Shown: positions 50,336 to 60,507, counted from the first letter of the stretch. The stretch: 64,000 nt of DNA from Advenella mimigardefordensis DPN7 (GCF_000521505.1 NZ_CP003915.1:4650001-4714000), one strand, 5' to 3'. Program-made: numbers and translations. Notes: generated from the sequence alone by a model not told the origin.

Positions 50336-51202
50336 ATGTCCGTAACAACCGCAGATGTCACACCGGAATTTCGCGGGGAAGATATGTATGATTTAGGGCA
50401 TACGACGATTTTCTCTTGCCGCGATGATCCGCGTTTTAGCTTTTGCATGTATGTGCCGCGTTCGGTTCACAACGCTGAATCGGCTCCTGAGTTGGTTGTG
50501 GCTGTACATGGAACAGGACGAACCATCACTGAGTACCGCGACGCCTTCAGCCATTTTGCGCGTTGGAACAATTGCGTAGTTCTTTGCCCGCTATTTCCTG
50601 TTGGTGTTCTTGGTGATGACAATCGCAATGGCTACAAATATATTCGCGAAGGTGATATTCGATACGATCTCGTCTTGTTGAGTCTTGTCGAACAGATCAA
50701 TCAGCGCTACGGCTTCAAATTCAAGGACTTCGGCCTATTCGGATTTTCGGGGGGCGGGCACTTCACTCATCGGTTCACCATATTGCATCCTTCGCGGGTC
50801 TGGGCTGCGTCCGTGGGCGCTCCGGGCTCGGTAACGTTGCTTAACCCGGAACAAGACTGGTGGGTCGGAACTCGTAATGTGGCGGAGCTTTTCAACATTG
50901 AAATCGATGTGGACTCCTTGGCGCGCGTACCGGTACAAATGATTGTCGGTGATGCAGATATCGAGACTTGGGAAATAACCCATAAACCCGGAGGCCGTCA
51001 CTGGATGGACGGCGCAAATGATGCAGGGCAGACACGTCCTGAACGCCTGGATACACTGCGTCGTTCTTTCGAGGCGGCAGGCGTCAACGTACAGTTTGAT
51101 GTTGTACCAGGTGTGTCTCACCGCTGGGAAGATTGTATTGATCGAATTACCGGTTTTTTTGCCGATATATTGGAGCAGCGTCGCGCATCGGGCCGTATTT
51201 AA
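50336..51202 (+). CDS. Alpha/beta-hydrolase (PHB-depolymerase/esterase-like fold)
   Basis: 288 residues. The nucleophile elbow is GFSGGG (serine in FGFSGGGHF), with HGTG for the oxyanion hole (VVAVHGTGRT), an acidic residue in VGDADIE, and His in GVSHRWED near the C-terminus. ATG 50336 is chosen because AGAGGA lies seven bases upstream; ATG 50330 is too close. It is the first gene of the operon. An ester or amide of the imported substrate is a plausible target, but the substrate is unknown. Confidence 0.83.
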   Translation: MSVTTADVTPEFRGEDMYDLGHTTIFSCRDDPRFSFCMYVPRSVHNAESAPELVVAVHGTGRTITEYRDAFSHFARWNNCVVLCPLFPVGVLGDDNRNGYKYIREGDIRYDLVLLSLVEQINQRYGFKFKDFGLFGFSGGGHFTHRFTILHPSRVWAASVGAPGSVTLLNPEQDWWVGTRNVAELFNIEIDVDSLARVPVQMIVGDADIETWEITHKPGGRHWMDGANDAGQTRPERLDTLRRSFEAAGVNVQFDVVPGVSHRWEDCIDRITGFFADILEQRRASGRI

Positions 51203-51274
51203 ATAAGTTGACAAAAATCGGGCCGGAAGTTGGAAGCCTGTCTTATCTTTCGTGAAAATGGAGCTCTGCACAAT

Positions 51275-52813
51275 ATGAACAAGTATCTGCTTTCCCTTTT
51301 TTCTCTGGCCGGTATTTTTGTCGGGAGCGCATGCGCCCAGACACTCAATGTCCAGATACCGGCCGATTTACGCAGTTCACAACCCGGCGTGAACCGAGAC
51401 AGCACAGCCGATATGCTTGTCTCACATGTGGTCGAAGGACTGGTTGCATTCGATAATGTAGGCACAGTGAAGCCGCTTCTGGCAGAACGCGTCGAAGAAT
51501 CAGAGGACGGGCTGGCGTATACATTTTTTTTGCGCAAGGGAGTCAAGTTTCATAACGGAGAGTTGCTTGAGGCTGAAGATGTCGTATGGAGCTGGAAACA
51601 TTATATGAATCCAGACGTGGGTTGGCGATGTCGTGCGGAGTTCAGCGGTCGCAATGGTACCAAGGTGACCGACGTTCAGGCAACGGATGCAACTACCGTG
51701 AAATTCGTACTTGATAAATCCGATCCGATGTTTCTGAGCACACTGGCACGTCCCGATTGCGGAATGACAGGGATTTTGAACAAGGCCTCGGTAAAAGCAG
51801 ATGGAAGTTGGGATAAACCAATTGGCACCGGGCCATTCGAGCTGGGCAATTGGAGCAAAGGATCCTACGTCGAACTGCTCGCTTTCAAGGATTATGCAAA
51901 CCTGAAAGGCACGGCAGACGGGTATATAGGAAACAAGAAACCGCTGGTGGATCGGGTGAAGTTTTTGGTGGTACCAGATGCTTCTGCAGCAAAGGCAGCA
52001 CTGGTCCGCGGTGATCTGGATCTGATTCCGGATATTACCAGTTCCGATTATGGTGAACTTAGGAAAAATGCCAATTTGCAAATATCACATAGCTACACAG
52101 CACGGCGCAATACGATCCTGCTACAGACCGCTGATCCACTGATGACAAAACCGATGCGTCGCGCGATTGCATCTGCAATAGACATCAAATCATTGGTTGA
52201 GATGGTGACTGATGGATTGGGCAAGCCGAACAATTCTGTTATTCCGATAGGAACGCCGTCCTATACATCTGTGCAGCAATTGGGGTGGAAGTATGACGTG
52301 AATGAAGCAAAACAATTATTACAGAAAGCAGGATATCGAGGGCAGCAAATTTCCCTGATTACAAACAAGGATTACCCGTCCATGTATAACGCAGCCATAC
52401 TGGCTCAGGCCATGTTGCAACAGGCTGGTGTCAATGTAAAACTGGACGTGATGGATTGGGCAACTCAACTGGATCGCTACAACTCCGGGAAATACCAAAT
52501 GATGGCATTCTCTTATTCACCACGTTTTGACGACGCGTTACTGTACGAGCATTTCATGGGAGACAAAAAAGTACAGAAACGCAAGGTGTGGGACAACCCT
52601 GCTGATCTGGAACTGCTGGATCAAGCGATGGCGACAGGTGACAGGGCCAAACGACAACCATTGCTCGATCAATTACATAAGGATTTTCTGGAAGATGTGC
52701 CTATGGTGATGCTCTATAACGGCATCACGATTGATGCGGCCTCCGGCAAAGTGCAGGGCTATACCAGCTGGCCGGGATCTTCAGCCCGTTTGTGGCAGGT
52801 GAGTAAAAAGTAA
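51275..52813 (+). CDS. ABC transporter substrate-binding protein (peptide/opine type, SBP_bac_5)
   Basis: 512 residues with a signal peptide (KYLLSLFSLAGIFVGSACAQ) and the DppA-like family layout. RVEESEDGLAYTFFLRKGVKFHNGE near residues 70-95 and W(K/S)-containing pocket segments are typical. ATG 51275 is preceded by GGAG nine bases upstream. It delivers peptides or related compounds to the neighbouring DppB/DppC permeases. Confidence 0.88.
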   Translation: MNKYLLSLFSLAGIFVGSACAQTLNVQIPADLRSSQPGVNRDSTADMLVSHVVEGLVAFDNVGTVKPLLAERVEESEDGLAYTFFLRKGVKFHNGELLEAEDVVWSWKHYMNPDVGWRCRAEFSGRNGTKVTDVQATDATTVKFVLDKSDPMFLSTLARPDCGMTGILNKASVKADGSWDKPIGTGPFELGNWSKGSYVELLAFKDYANLKGTADGYIGNKKPLVDRVKFLVVPDASAAKAALVRGDLDLIPDITSSDYGELRKNANLQISHSYTARRNTILLQTADPLMTKPMRRAIASAIDIKSLVEMVTDGLGKPNNSVIPIGTPSYTSVQQLGWKYDVNEAKQLLQKAGYRGQQISLITNKDYPSMYNAAILAQAMLQQAGVNVKLDVMDWATQLDRYNSGKYQMMAFSYSPRFDDALLYEHFMGDKKVQKRKVWDNPADLELLDQAMATGDRAKRQPLLDQLHKDFLEDVPMVMLYNGITIDAASGKVQGYTSWPGSSARLWQVSKK

Positions 52814-52867
52814 ATATCGCAAACGTGTGCAAATGGCGCTTGTTTGAATGAATTGAACCAATACGAA

Positions 52868-53980
52868 ATGAGATATCCAAATATGTATGACGATAATATT
52901 CTGCCGTTTGTAAGAATCAACGGTGGGCCCAGGGAAAGAGGGCACCAGCACGGTGAACAGGCGAAGGATCGCATTCAAAAGGCTGCGCAGTTTTATGTAG
53001 GATTGTTGACCAAACGTGATATCAGTCCCGCTCGACTGCACACGCTGATTCAGGAATTCTTGCCGGCTATCGAGGCATTCGACGCCACTTATGTTGAAGA
53101 AATGAGAGGTATTGCCGAAGGCGCACAGATTCCGTTCGAGCATGTTGTGGTTATCAATGCCAGACGTGAGTTGTTGATGTATGCCCGAATGCAGCCAGAT
53201 ACGCTCGCGCCTGACGGCTGCACTGCTGCAGTGGTCCTGCCTGAAATGAGCGTCGATGGGGTGCTGATGCATGGTCAAAACTGGGACTGGCGAGTCGAAT
53301 GTGCAGAAACGTGTATCGTCATGCATATTGCCCGGGATGACGGACCTGATATCCTGGTATTCACAGAAGCCGGGCAGCTTGCGCGTTCAGGCTTCAATGC
53401 CGCAGGAATTGCAATTACGGGCAATAATCTCGAATCGGATCGCGCTGCTATGCGCAATGGAATCCCTTTGCCATTGATCCGCCGCAAGGCACTCGAAACC
53501 CCACATTACGCTCATGCTATTAGGGCTGTGTATCATAGTCCCAAATCGGTGGCAAACAATATGATGCTTAGTCACAGTGAAGGCGAAGCCATTGATATTG
53601 AATGCGCACCCGATGAGAGTTTTCTTCTGCATCCTGAAAATGGTTTTCTTGTTCATGCCAATCATTGGGAGAGTGAGGTAGCGCTGGTTAAGTTGCGAGA
53701 ACGGCTACCCAGCCCCGATTCTATTTATCGAGGCCGGCGTGTACTCAGGCACCTCACAAGACATACCGGAAAAATCGATTTTGAGACCTTCAGACAAGCC
53801 TTTATGGATCAATTTGGCTATCCCTATGCCGTTTGCCGACCCCCTCAAAAAGCCACATCCGGCGACCATTTGAGCGCGACGGCCGCGACAGTGCTGATGC
53901 GTCCTGCCGAAGGCGTGATGGAGGTGGCTATTCTGCCAGCGGTGCGACCTGCCTTTCAGCGGTTTACGCTGTCTGTTTGA
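52868..53980 (+). CDS. C45-family Ntn hydrolase (acyl-CoA:6-aminopenicillanate acyltransferase-like)
   Basis: About 370 residues. APDGCTAAVV contains the Gly117-Cys118 bond at which family members cleave themselves to release the nucleophilic cysteine, giving an alpha chain of about 117 residues and a beta chain of about 253. RINGGPRERGHQHGEQ at the N-terminus and NWDWRVE further on are family features. The family hydrolyses or transfers acyl groups on amides. The start (ATG 52868, with TTG 52844 and ATG 52883 as alternatives) is uncertain. It is encoded between the binding protein and the permease genes. Confidence 0.85.
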   Translation: MRYPNMYDDNILPFVRINGGPRERGHQHGEQAKDRIQKAAQFYVGLLTKRDISPARLHTLIQEFLPAIEAFDATYVEEMRGIAEGAQIPFEHVVVINARRELLMYARMQPDTLAPDGCTAAVVLPEMSVDGVLMHGQNWDWRVECAETCIVMHIARDDGPDILVFTEAGQLARSGFNAAGIAITGNNLESDRAAMRNGIPLPLIRRKALETPHYAHAIRAVYHSPKSVANNMMLSHSEGEAIDIECAPDESFLLHPENGFLVHANHWESEVALVKLRERLPSPDSIYRGRRVLRHLTRHTGKIDFETFRQAFMDQFGYPYAVCRPPQKATSGDHLSATAATVLMRPAEGVMEVAILPAVRPAFQRFTLSV

Positions 53981-53996
53981 ATTGGAATAGTACATT

Positions 53997-54941
53997 ATGC
54001 TCCGGTTTATATGCACCCGTGTAGTAATGGCAATCCCTACACTGTTGATAGTCGCGATCACAGTATTTATGCTTATTCGCCTGATTCCTGGTGATCCCGC
54101 TGCACTCATGCTTGGCGACATGGCAGATCCGGCCAGTCTGGAAGAGCTGCGCAGGCAACTTGGATTGGATCGCAGTCTCCCTGAGCAGATGGCAATCTGG
54201 TTTGGCAATGTGTTCAGAGGGGACCTGGGGGTCTCGATCTCGACGGGTGAATCCGTTACTTCTCTGGTTTTACAGAGGTTCACTATCAGTGCTCCCATCG
54301 TGTTGTGTGCCGTGTTGTTTGCCAGTGTGGTCGCAGTCCCTGCCGGGATGATTGCAGCCTGGCGCCAGAACAAACTGTCCGATACCATACTGGTGAGCAC
54401 AGCAACACTTTTGCTTTCGATCCCGACCTTCTGGCTGGGACTCTTGTTTCTGCTTTTTTTTGGGCTACACCTCGGTTGGCTGCCCGTGGTGGGTTATGTC
54501 TCTCCAATGGAAGATTGGCGTGCCGGCATACTCTATCTTGTCATGCCGATCACCACTCTGTTTTTGCACGAAATCGGCGTCATTCTCAGGATGGCGCGGG
54601 CCTCTACACTGGATGTATTGCGGCTTGATTATGTCACACACGCAAGGGCCAAAGGACTCTCAGAACGAATGGTGCTTTGGCGTCATACATTCAAGAACGC
54701 CTTTGGTCCTACCTGGACACTGATCGGGTTAGTACTGGGCAATTTGTTGGGTGGTGTAGCGGTTGTCGAGACAGTATTTACGATACCCGGTTTGGGACGT
54801 TTACTTGTGGACGGGATTTTCGCACGTGATTACCCCGTGATACAGGGGTGCTTGCTGTTCATTGCCCTGATCTATGTTTTGGTCAACCTTCTGGTAGATC
54901 TTTGTTACCCCATATTCGATCCGCGAGTGACTGTGTCATGA
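53997..54941 (+). CDS. ABC transporter permease, DppB type
   Basis: 314 residues with six helices. The N-terminal MLRFICTRVVMAIPTLLIVAITVFMLIRLIPGDPA is the DppB/OppB signature, with the EAA loop around DYVTHARAKGLSERMVLWRH. It forms the membrane channel with DppC. Its stop overlaps the dppC-like ATG. Confidence 0.9.
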   Translation: MLRFICTRVVMAIPTLLIVAITVFMLIRLIPGDPAALMLGDMADPASLEELRRQLGLDRSLPEQMAIWFGNVFRGDLGVSISTGESVTSLVLQRFTISAPIVLCAVLFASVVAVPAGMIAAWRQNKLSDTILVSTATLLLSIPTFWLGLLFLLFFGLHLGWLPVVGYVSPMEDWRAGILYLVMPITTLFLHEIGVILRMARASTLDVLRLDYVTHARAKGLSERMVLWRHTFKNAFGPTWTLIGLVLGNLLGGVAVVETVFTIPGLGRLLVDGIFARDYPVIQGCLLFIALIYVLVNLLVDLCYPIFDPRVTVS

Positions 54942-55756
54942 AATCGAACATTAATACCAACCTCCTGCTTGGATCCCTGCTTTGTGGTGTGATCCTGACG
55001 GCTGCCTTGTTAGGCGCATTCTGGACGCCGTTTGATCCCATGGCCCTCGATTTCGGGCATCGATTACAGGCCCCTGACGCTATTTACTGGCTGGGTACAG
55101 ATGAATTCGGTCGCGACACGTTCAGCCGGATTCTGTATGGTGCAACCACCAGTGTAGGCATCAGTTTCATGACTGTTTTTATCGCCATGTTTGTCGGTAC
55201 GGTGCTCGGGTTGATCGCGGGATATGTGCGCGGGTGGGTGGATCGTATCATGATGTGTTTTACTGATGCGTTGCTCGCGTTTCCCGGCATATTGCTTGCG
55301 CTGGGCTTGCTGGCAGTGGTGGGTGCCAACAAGTACGGCATCGTTGTAGCGCTGGGTGTCGCTTATCTGCCTTCGGTACTGCGGCTGGTGCGAGGCACCG
55401 TATTGCCTTTGCGGGAAAGGGAATTCATTCACGCTTCCCGCATTATGGGTAATTCCGAAACTTTCATTTTGTTTCGGCATATTCTTCCCAACTGTTTTGG
55501 TCCCATGATCGTGCTGGCAACTTCCATGTTTGGCTGGGTTCTGCTGGCGGAAAGCTCACTCAGTTTTCTCGGGCTTGGCGTGCCGCCACCGGCCCCCACA
55601 TGGGGCAACATGCTGGCGGGAAGCCGGCCGTTTATGATGCAAGCTAGCTGGCTGGGCATCTTCCCGGGCTTGTGTATTTCCATGACTTTACTTGGTATCA
55701 ATTTGCTGGGTGATGCGCTGCAAGACAAACTTGATCCATACGCTAAGGGGAAATAA
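54938..55756 (+). CDS. ABC transporter permease, DppC type
   Basis: 272 residues. The DppC-family start and LGTDEFGRDTFSRILYGA motif are present, with the EAA loop REFIHASRIMGNSETFILFRHILPN. ATG 54938 overlaps the upstream stop. The stop codon shares its last A with the ATPase ATG. Confidence 0.9.
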   Translation: MKSNINTNLLLGSLLCGVILTAALLGAFWTPFDPMALDFGHRLQAPDAIYWLGTDEFGRDTFSRILYGATTSVGISFMTVFIAMFVGTVLGLIAGYVRGWVDRIMMCFTDALLAFPGILLALGLLAVVGANKYGIVVALGVAYLPSVLRLVRGTVLPLREREFIHASRIMGNSETFILFRHILPNCFGPMIVLATSMFGWVLLAESSLSFLGLGVPPPAPTWGNMLAGSRPFMMQASWLGIFPGLCISMTLLGINLLGDALQDKLDPYAKGK

Positions 55757-57417
55757 TGGACGCAACACCGCTTTTAGAGGTGAATCACCTTCAGCTTGAA
55801 ACCCGTCAAGGTGGAAAACGGGTGGTTGACGATATTGGCTTTGCCATTATGCGCGGCGAAATCGTTGGTATCGTCGGTGAATCTGGCTCAGGTAAAAGTA
55901 TGACAGCACGTGCTGTCATGCGCCTGGAGCCGCCTGCGATTAAGAGAGTTGAGGGCCGTATTGCGTTTGATGGCCAGGATGTCACGGCGATGCCTTCAAA
56001 GCGATTGCACCAACTGCGGGGTGCCAAAGTCGGGATGGTATTTCAGGAGCCCATGACATCGCTGAATCCTTCGATGACGATTGGCCGGCAATTGGACGAA
56101 GGACTGGCGTTGCACAGTGATCATACGGCGGTCAGGCGGCGGGAATTGACAGTGCAAATGCTCTCGCGCATTGGCATTCAGGATCCCGAAAAATCACTGA
56201 CTGCCTATCCGCATCACTTTTCTGGCGGGATGCGACAGCGCATCATGCTGGCCGCCGTGATGTTGGTCAAACCAGAGCTGCTGATTGCAGACGAGCCGAC
56301 GACCGCACTCGATGCCATCGTTCAGCGCGATGTGCTGGAATTGATGGTCGAACTCACGCGTGAGCAACAAACGGCAGTATTGCTGATCAGCCACGACTTG
56401 CCGATGGTGGCGCGGTATACGGATAAAGTTATTGTGATGGAACATGGCCGAATCGTCGAACAGGGGCCTACAGCCGACATCATCGCTGCACCCAGGCATC
56501 CATACACCAGAAAACTGTTGTCGTCTCTGCCTGTACGAGGCCAGGCGCGGAAGATTGATCGAACGGTGACGCCGGTTGTCGAGGCAAAGAATATCGTGGT
56601 GGATTATCCAGGGCGCGGCGCCCTGTTCAGGAAAAGCCAGGGGGTCAGAGCCTTACACGGCATCGATCTGCAGATTCACGCCCGTGAAGTTCTGGCTCTG
56701 GTCGGTGGTTCCGGCTCGGGAAAGACCACATTGGGCTGGACCATTGCCGGACTGTTACGCCAAACGGATGGGCATCTGGCATTTGATGGTGAACCCGTCG
56801 ATAGAGCTAGTTCCTCCTGGCAACGGTACCGGCATGATTGTCAGATGGTATTTCAGGACCCGTATTCTTCACTGGACCCGAGAATGACGGTGCGCAAGCT
56901 GGTGGAAGAGTCCTTGCGTTCGGTGCCCCAAATGGAGCATCGCGCACGAAACCGGCGAATCGACGAGGTGCTTGACGAGGTCGGTCTGCCTGCACAGGAA
57001 TATGCCGATCGCTATCCAAATGCACTGTCAGGAGGGCAGCGACAACGCATTGCCATAGCCCGTGCGTTGTCCAGAAGGCCAAAATTCGTGATTGCTGACG
57101 AACCGGTATCGGCGTTGGACGTTACCGTTCGCGCTCAAATTTTGAGTCTTTTTTCAGAACTGCAAAAACATTACGGCTTCTCTTGTCTATTCATCAGTCA
57201 CGATCTTGCCGTCGTGGAGCAGGTTGCGGATCGTGTAGCGGTGATGCAAAAAGGAAGAATCGTCGAACAAGGTAGTCGTGACGCTATATTCGATGCACCA
57301 CAACACGCCTATACTCGCGAACTGCTGTCAGCTATTCCTCTGTTGGAGACAACGCCCAGCGGTGGTGTCCAAACTCGATGGAGATTTCAGTCTAAACAGT
57401 CAAGGAATGATGTCTAA
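55756..57417 (+). CDS. Fused dual ABC-transporter ATPase (DppD-DppF type)
   Basis: 553 residues with two complete nucleotide-binding domains. Domain 1 has GESGSGKS (41-48) and SGGMRQR. Domain 2 has GGSGSGKT (about 326-333) and SGGQRQR. The peptide-importer linker sequences PYTRKLLSSLP and AYTRELLSAIP end each domain. The fusion replaces the separate DppD and DppF proteins. The FAD enzyme gene begins inside its 3' end. Confidence 0.9.
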   Translation: MDATPLLEVNHLQLETRQGGKRVVDDIGFAIMRGEIVGIVGESGSGKSMTARAVMRLEPPAIKRVEGRIAFDGQDVTAMPSKRLHQLRGAKVGMVFQEPMTSLNPSMTIGRQLDEGLALHSDHTAVRRRELTVQMLSRIGIQDPEKSLTAYPHHFSGGMRQRIMLAAVMLVKPELLIADEPTTALDAIVQRDVLELMVELTREQQTAVLLISHDLPMVARYTDKVIVMEHGRIVEQGPTADIIAAPRHPYTRKLLSSLPVRGQARKIDRTVTPVVEAKNIVVDYPGRGALFRKSQGVRALHGIDLQIHAREVLALVGGSGSGKTTLGWTIAGLLRQTDGHLAFDGEPVDRASSSWQRYRHDCQMVFQDPYSSLDPRMTVRKLVEESLRSVPQMEHRARNRRIDEVLDEVGLPAQEYADRYPNALSGGQRQRIAIARALSRRPKFVIADEPVSALDVTVRAQILSLFSELQKHYGFSCLFISHDLAVVEQVADRVAVMQKGRIVEQGSRDAIFDAPQHAYTRELLSAIPLLETTPSGGVQTRWRFQSKQSRNDV

Positions 57418-58822
57418 ACGATATCGGGGTGATCACATTGTCAACACGCGGCGTATCAATAACAAATGCAATTGCATGAAGAATGAAAATTTTTGCAATG
57501 ATGACCATGCTCAACAGATCGGCAGCGCGTGGCTTGATCAACAATCGCTTGCGCATGAACTGGGAGCGTCGCGTTTGAAAGCCGATGTCGTTGTTTTAGG
57601 CGCAGGGATTGTCGGTGTATCGATCGCCCTGCATTTACAGGCAAAAGGACGCGATGTTGTTTTGCTGGACAGGCGCGAGCCGGGGCTGGAAACCAGTTTT
57701 GGTAACGCGGGTCTGATTGAGCGATCCAGCGTCATTCCATATGCGTTTCCGCGTGATATTCGTCTATTGCTGTCCTATGCGCTCAACCGACGAACTGACG
57801 TTAGCTATCAACCGCTATTTTTGCCGCAAATTGCTACATGGCTTGCACGATACTGGTGGCATTCCTCACCGAAAAGGCTTGCACAGGCCACGGCTCACAT
57901 GCTGCCCATGATCGAACGCAGTGTTCTGGAGCATGATGAGCTGGCGCAAGCAGCCGGTATCACACATCTATTTCGTCGTACCGGCTGGATCGAGTGCCTA
58001 CGCAGTCAGCGATGGCTGACACGCGCTGTTGCTGATGCTGAAAGGTTAGAATCGTATGGCTTGCGCTACCGCATACTGGATCAGCAAGGTCTGGCGGCGC
58101 ACGAGCCGCACTTGAAGCCGATCATGGCCGGAGCAATTCATTGGCTGGATCCTGTAACGGTCAGCGACCCTGGCGCTGTGGTAAGGGGTTATGCGGCGCT
58201 TTTCGTTAAGCGAGGCGGCAGACTGTTGCGGGGCGATGCGCTGACGCTTCGCCAATGTGAGAATACCTGGAAGACTAGCACCGACGCTGGGCTTTTACAG
58301 ACAAATAACGCTGTCATTGCGTTAGGACCCTGGTCGGTCGATGTCCTCAAGCCATTGGGTTATCGAATCCCCATGGCTGTAAAACGGGGATATCACCAAC
58401 ACTTCAGGGTGAACGAGCGTTCAATGCTGACGCATCCTGTTGTTGATGTGGAACATGGCTTTGTGTTATCGCCAATGACAAATGGCATTCGGTTGACGAC
58501 AGGCGTTGAGCTGGCTCCTCGGGATGCGCACGCATCTCCAGTGCAATTGGACAAAGCGCGGGCGAAAGCAGCGCAGATGATCTCGTTAGGTGAACCGGTA
58601 GAGGCTAATCCCTGGATGGGCGCCAGGCCTTGCCTCCCTGATATGCTTCCGGTAATCGGGCCGGCATTCCGTCATCGTGGTCTGTGGATGGCATTTGGTC
58701 ATGCTCATCATGGATTTACCCTAGGGCCAGTTACAGGCAGGCTGATAGCAGACTTGATGACGGGCGAAGACACTGGTTTTGATGCAACACCCTATCGTTT
58801 GCAGCGGTATGGAAGTCTTTGA
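57410..58822 (+). CDS. FAD-dependent D-amino-acid dehydrogenase-like oxidoreductase
   Basis: 470 residues. The dinucleotide motif VVLGAGIVGVSIALHLQAKG is at about 61-80, and DAO-family segments follow (GRDVVLLDRREPGLETSFGNAGLIE, then WMGARPCLPDMLPVIG near the end). Like DadA, it probably oxidises D-amino acids or secondary amines and passes electrons to the respiratory chain. The start is uncertain: ATG 57410 or 57476 both give a long unconserved N-terminus. It is the last gene of the operon. Confidence 0.82.
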   Translation: MSKRYRGDHIVNTRRINNKCNCMKNENFCNDDHAQQIGSAWLDQQSLAHELGASRLKADVVVLGAGIVGVSIALHLQAKGRDVVLLDRREPGLETSFGNAGLIERSSVIPYAFPRDIRLLLSYALNRRTDVSYQPLFLPQIATWLARYWWHSSPKRLAQATAHMLPMIERSVLEHDELAQAAGITHLFRRTGWIECLRSQRWLTRAVADAERLESYGLRYRILDQQGLAAHEPHLKPIMAGAIHWLDPVTVSDPGAVVRGYAALFVKRGGRLLRGDALTLRQCENTWKTSTDAGLLQTNNAVIALGPWSVDVLKPLGYRIPMAVKRGYHQHFRVNERSMLTHPVVDVEHGFVLSPMTNGIRLTTGVELAPRDAHASPVQLDKARAKAAQMISLGEPVEANPWMGARPCLPDMLPVIGPAFRHRGLWMAFGHAHHGFTLGPVTGRLIADLMTGEDTGFDATPYRLQRYGSL

Positions 58823-58844
58823 CAGCTTGACGCCGTGTAGGAGC

Positions 58845-58873
58845 AAAAAAAATGCCCGCACAATGTGCGGGCA
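58845..58873 (-). terminator. Strong intrinsic terminator for a minus-strand transcript
   Basis: TGCCCGCAC-AAT-GTGCGGGCA is a perfect 9-bp stem with a 3-base loop. On the minus strand it is followed by eight T. It ends the short gene at 58914-58988 and may also stop readthrough of the FAD-enzyme operon from the other side. Confidence 0.85.
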
Positions 58874-58913
58874 AGTGGCTGAGATTTAATTCTATCACTA
58901 TTTGCAGAAAAGT

Positions 58914-58988
58914 CTATGGTCTACCGCCATAAATGTGTTTCAGATGCCCAATATCCCAATTTTTGGGATCGAACAGCGGGATATTCAT
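58914..58988 (-). CDS. Unrecognised 24-residue small protein
   Basis: A short reading frame of 24 codons plus stop, beginning MNIPLFDPKNWD and ending HIYGGRP. GAGGA is five bases before the ATG, and a strong intrinsic terminator begins 41 bases after the stop, so a complete minimal transcription unit is visible. It contains aromatic and His residues and two Gly before the C-terminal Arg-Pro. I do not recognise a family. It lies between the FAD-enzyme operon and mnmE, antisense to both. Translation is inferred, not proven. Confidence 0.6.
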   Translation of the reverse strand: MNIPLFDPKNWDIGHLKHIYGGRP

Positions 58989-59100
58989 TCTATTCCTCTT
59001 ACTATATTCTCCAGTCGTAACACCGAATCTGTCTGATAAGTTTCAGGATCAGGCCGGGAAATAACCGATATAATAGGCTAACTTCACTGATGTCTTGCCT

Positions 59101-60507
59101 ATGTCTGCTCCTGCCAACGATCCTATAGCTGCTATCGCCACCGCACCAGGACGCGGCGGTATCGGTGTCATCCGTATTTCAGGCCCCGATCTGACCGGGT
59201 TGATCTCGCAGTTATTCGGGCGCGAACTGGCCGCACGCCATGCCTATTTCCTGCCATTTTGCGACAGCAAGGGTGAGCCGATTGATGAAGGCATCGCCAT
59301 CTATTTTCGGGCACCGAATTCATATACCGGTGAAGATGTGCTGGAATTGCAGGGGCATGGTGGCCCGGCGGTATTGAAAAGAATCCTGGATCGCTGCCTG
59401 CAGGTGGGTGTGCCAATGCGCATGCGTCACGCTGAGCCTGGTGAGTTTACCCAGCGTGCGTTTCTGAATAACCGCCTGGATCTGGCGCAGGCTGAAGCCG
59501 TGGCCGATTTGATCGATGCTTCATCAGAAGCTGCCGCCCGCAGCGCCATGGCCTCATTAAGCGGTTCCTTTTCTACCCAGGTGAACAATCTGGCAGATCA
59601 GATTATTCACTTGCGCATGCTGGTAGAGGCGACGCTGGATTTTCCGGAAGAAGAAATCGAGTTTCTGGAAAAATATCAGGCCCGCGAAACCCTTGGCGGG
59701 ATTATCGGCGACATGGCCGAACTGGTGCGGCAGGCGCGTCAGGGCATGATTCTGCGCGAAGGCTTGCACGTTGTACTGGCGGGGCAGCCGAATGTGGGTA
59801 AATCCAGTCTGCTTAACGCCCTGGCTGGCGACGATATTGCGATTGTCACACCGATTGCCGGCACCACCCGCGACAAAGTGACGCAGCAGATCCATATTGA
59901 AGGCGTGCCGATCCATATTGTTGACACAGCAGGTCTGCGCGACACCGATGACACCGTGGAAAGTATTGGCATCGCGCGCAGCTGGGCGGAAATTGCCAAG
60001 GCAAATGTGATTATTCACTTGCAGGATGCGCGCACGCCAAACGACGAACTGGATGCCGGGATTACGCAGCGGCTACCCCAGCGCACACCTGTGCTGGAAG
60101 TCTTCAATAAAATCGATCTGCTTGATGAAGCGGCTCTGAAGGCGCTGATTGCACGACCCGCGGCAGGTGGCAATACAGCCAGCAGCCACGAGGTTTCGCG
60201 TATTCTCATTTCTGCTGTTCACGAAACCGGTCTGGATGTATTGCGCAGTAAATTATTGCAGATTGCAGGCTGGAACCCCGGTGCTGAGTCACCGTGGCTG
60301 GCCCGCGAGCGGCATCTGGAAGCCCTGCAAAAAGCGGCACAGCATTTGCTAAATGCCAAGGATCATGCGGCGCAAAACGATCGAGTGCTGGATCTGTTCG
60401 CCGAAGAATTGCGATTAGCGCACGAATCGCTGTGGAGCATTACCGGCCAGTTCTCCAGCGATGATTTGTTGGGTGAGATTTTTTCGAATTTTTGTATTGG
60501 GAAGTGA
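59101..60507 (+). CDS. mnmE: tRNA modification GTPase MnmE
   Basis: 468 residues. The N-terminal tetrahydrofolate-binding domain begins [22 protein letters not shown]. The G domain has GQPNVGKS (228-235) and DTAGLRDT (about 272), and the C-terminal CIGK closes the protein. It acts with MnmG on wobble uridine. TATAAT at 59069-59074 is a probable -10, with no good -35. ATG 59101 is used in preference to TTG 59095. Confidence 0.95.
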   Translation: MSAPANDPIAAIATAPGRGGIGVIRISGPDLTGLISQLFGRELAARHAYFLPFCDSKGEPIDEGIAIYFRAPNSYTGEDVLELQGHGGPAVLKRILDRCLQVGVPMRMRHAEPGEFTQRAFLNNRLDLAQAEAVADLIDASSEAAARSAMASLSGSFSTQVNNLADQIIHLRMLVEATLDFPEEEIEFLEKYQARETLGGIIGDMAELVRQARQGMILREGLHVVLAGQPNVGKSSLLNALAGDDIAIVTPIAGTTRDKVTQQIHIEGVPIHIVDTAGLRDTDDTVESIGIARSWAEIAKANVIIHLQDARTPNDELDAGITQRLPQRTPVLEVFNKIDLLDEAALKALIARPAAGGNTASSHEVSRILISAVHETGLDVLRSKLLQIAGWNPGAESPWLARERHLEALQKAAQHLLNAKDHAAQNDRVLDLFAEELRLAHESLWSITGQFSSDDLLGEIFSNFCIGK

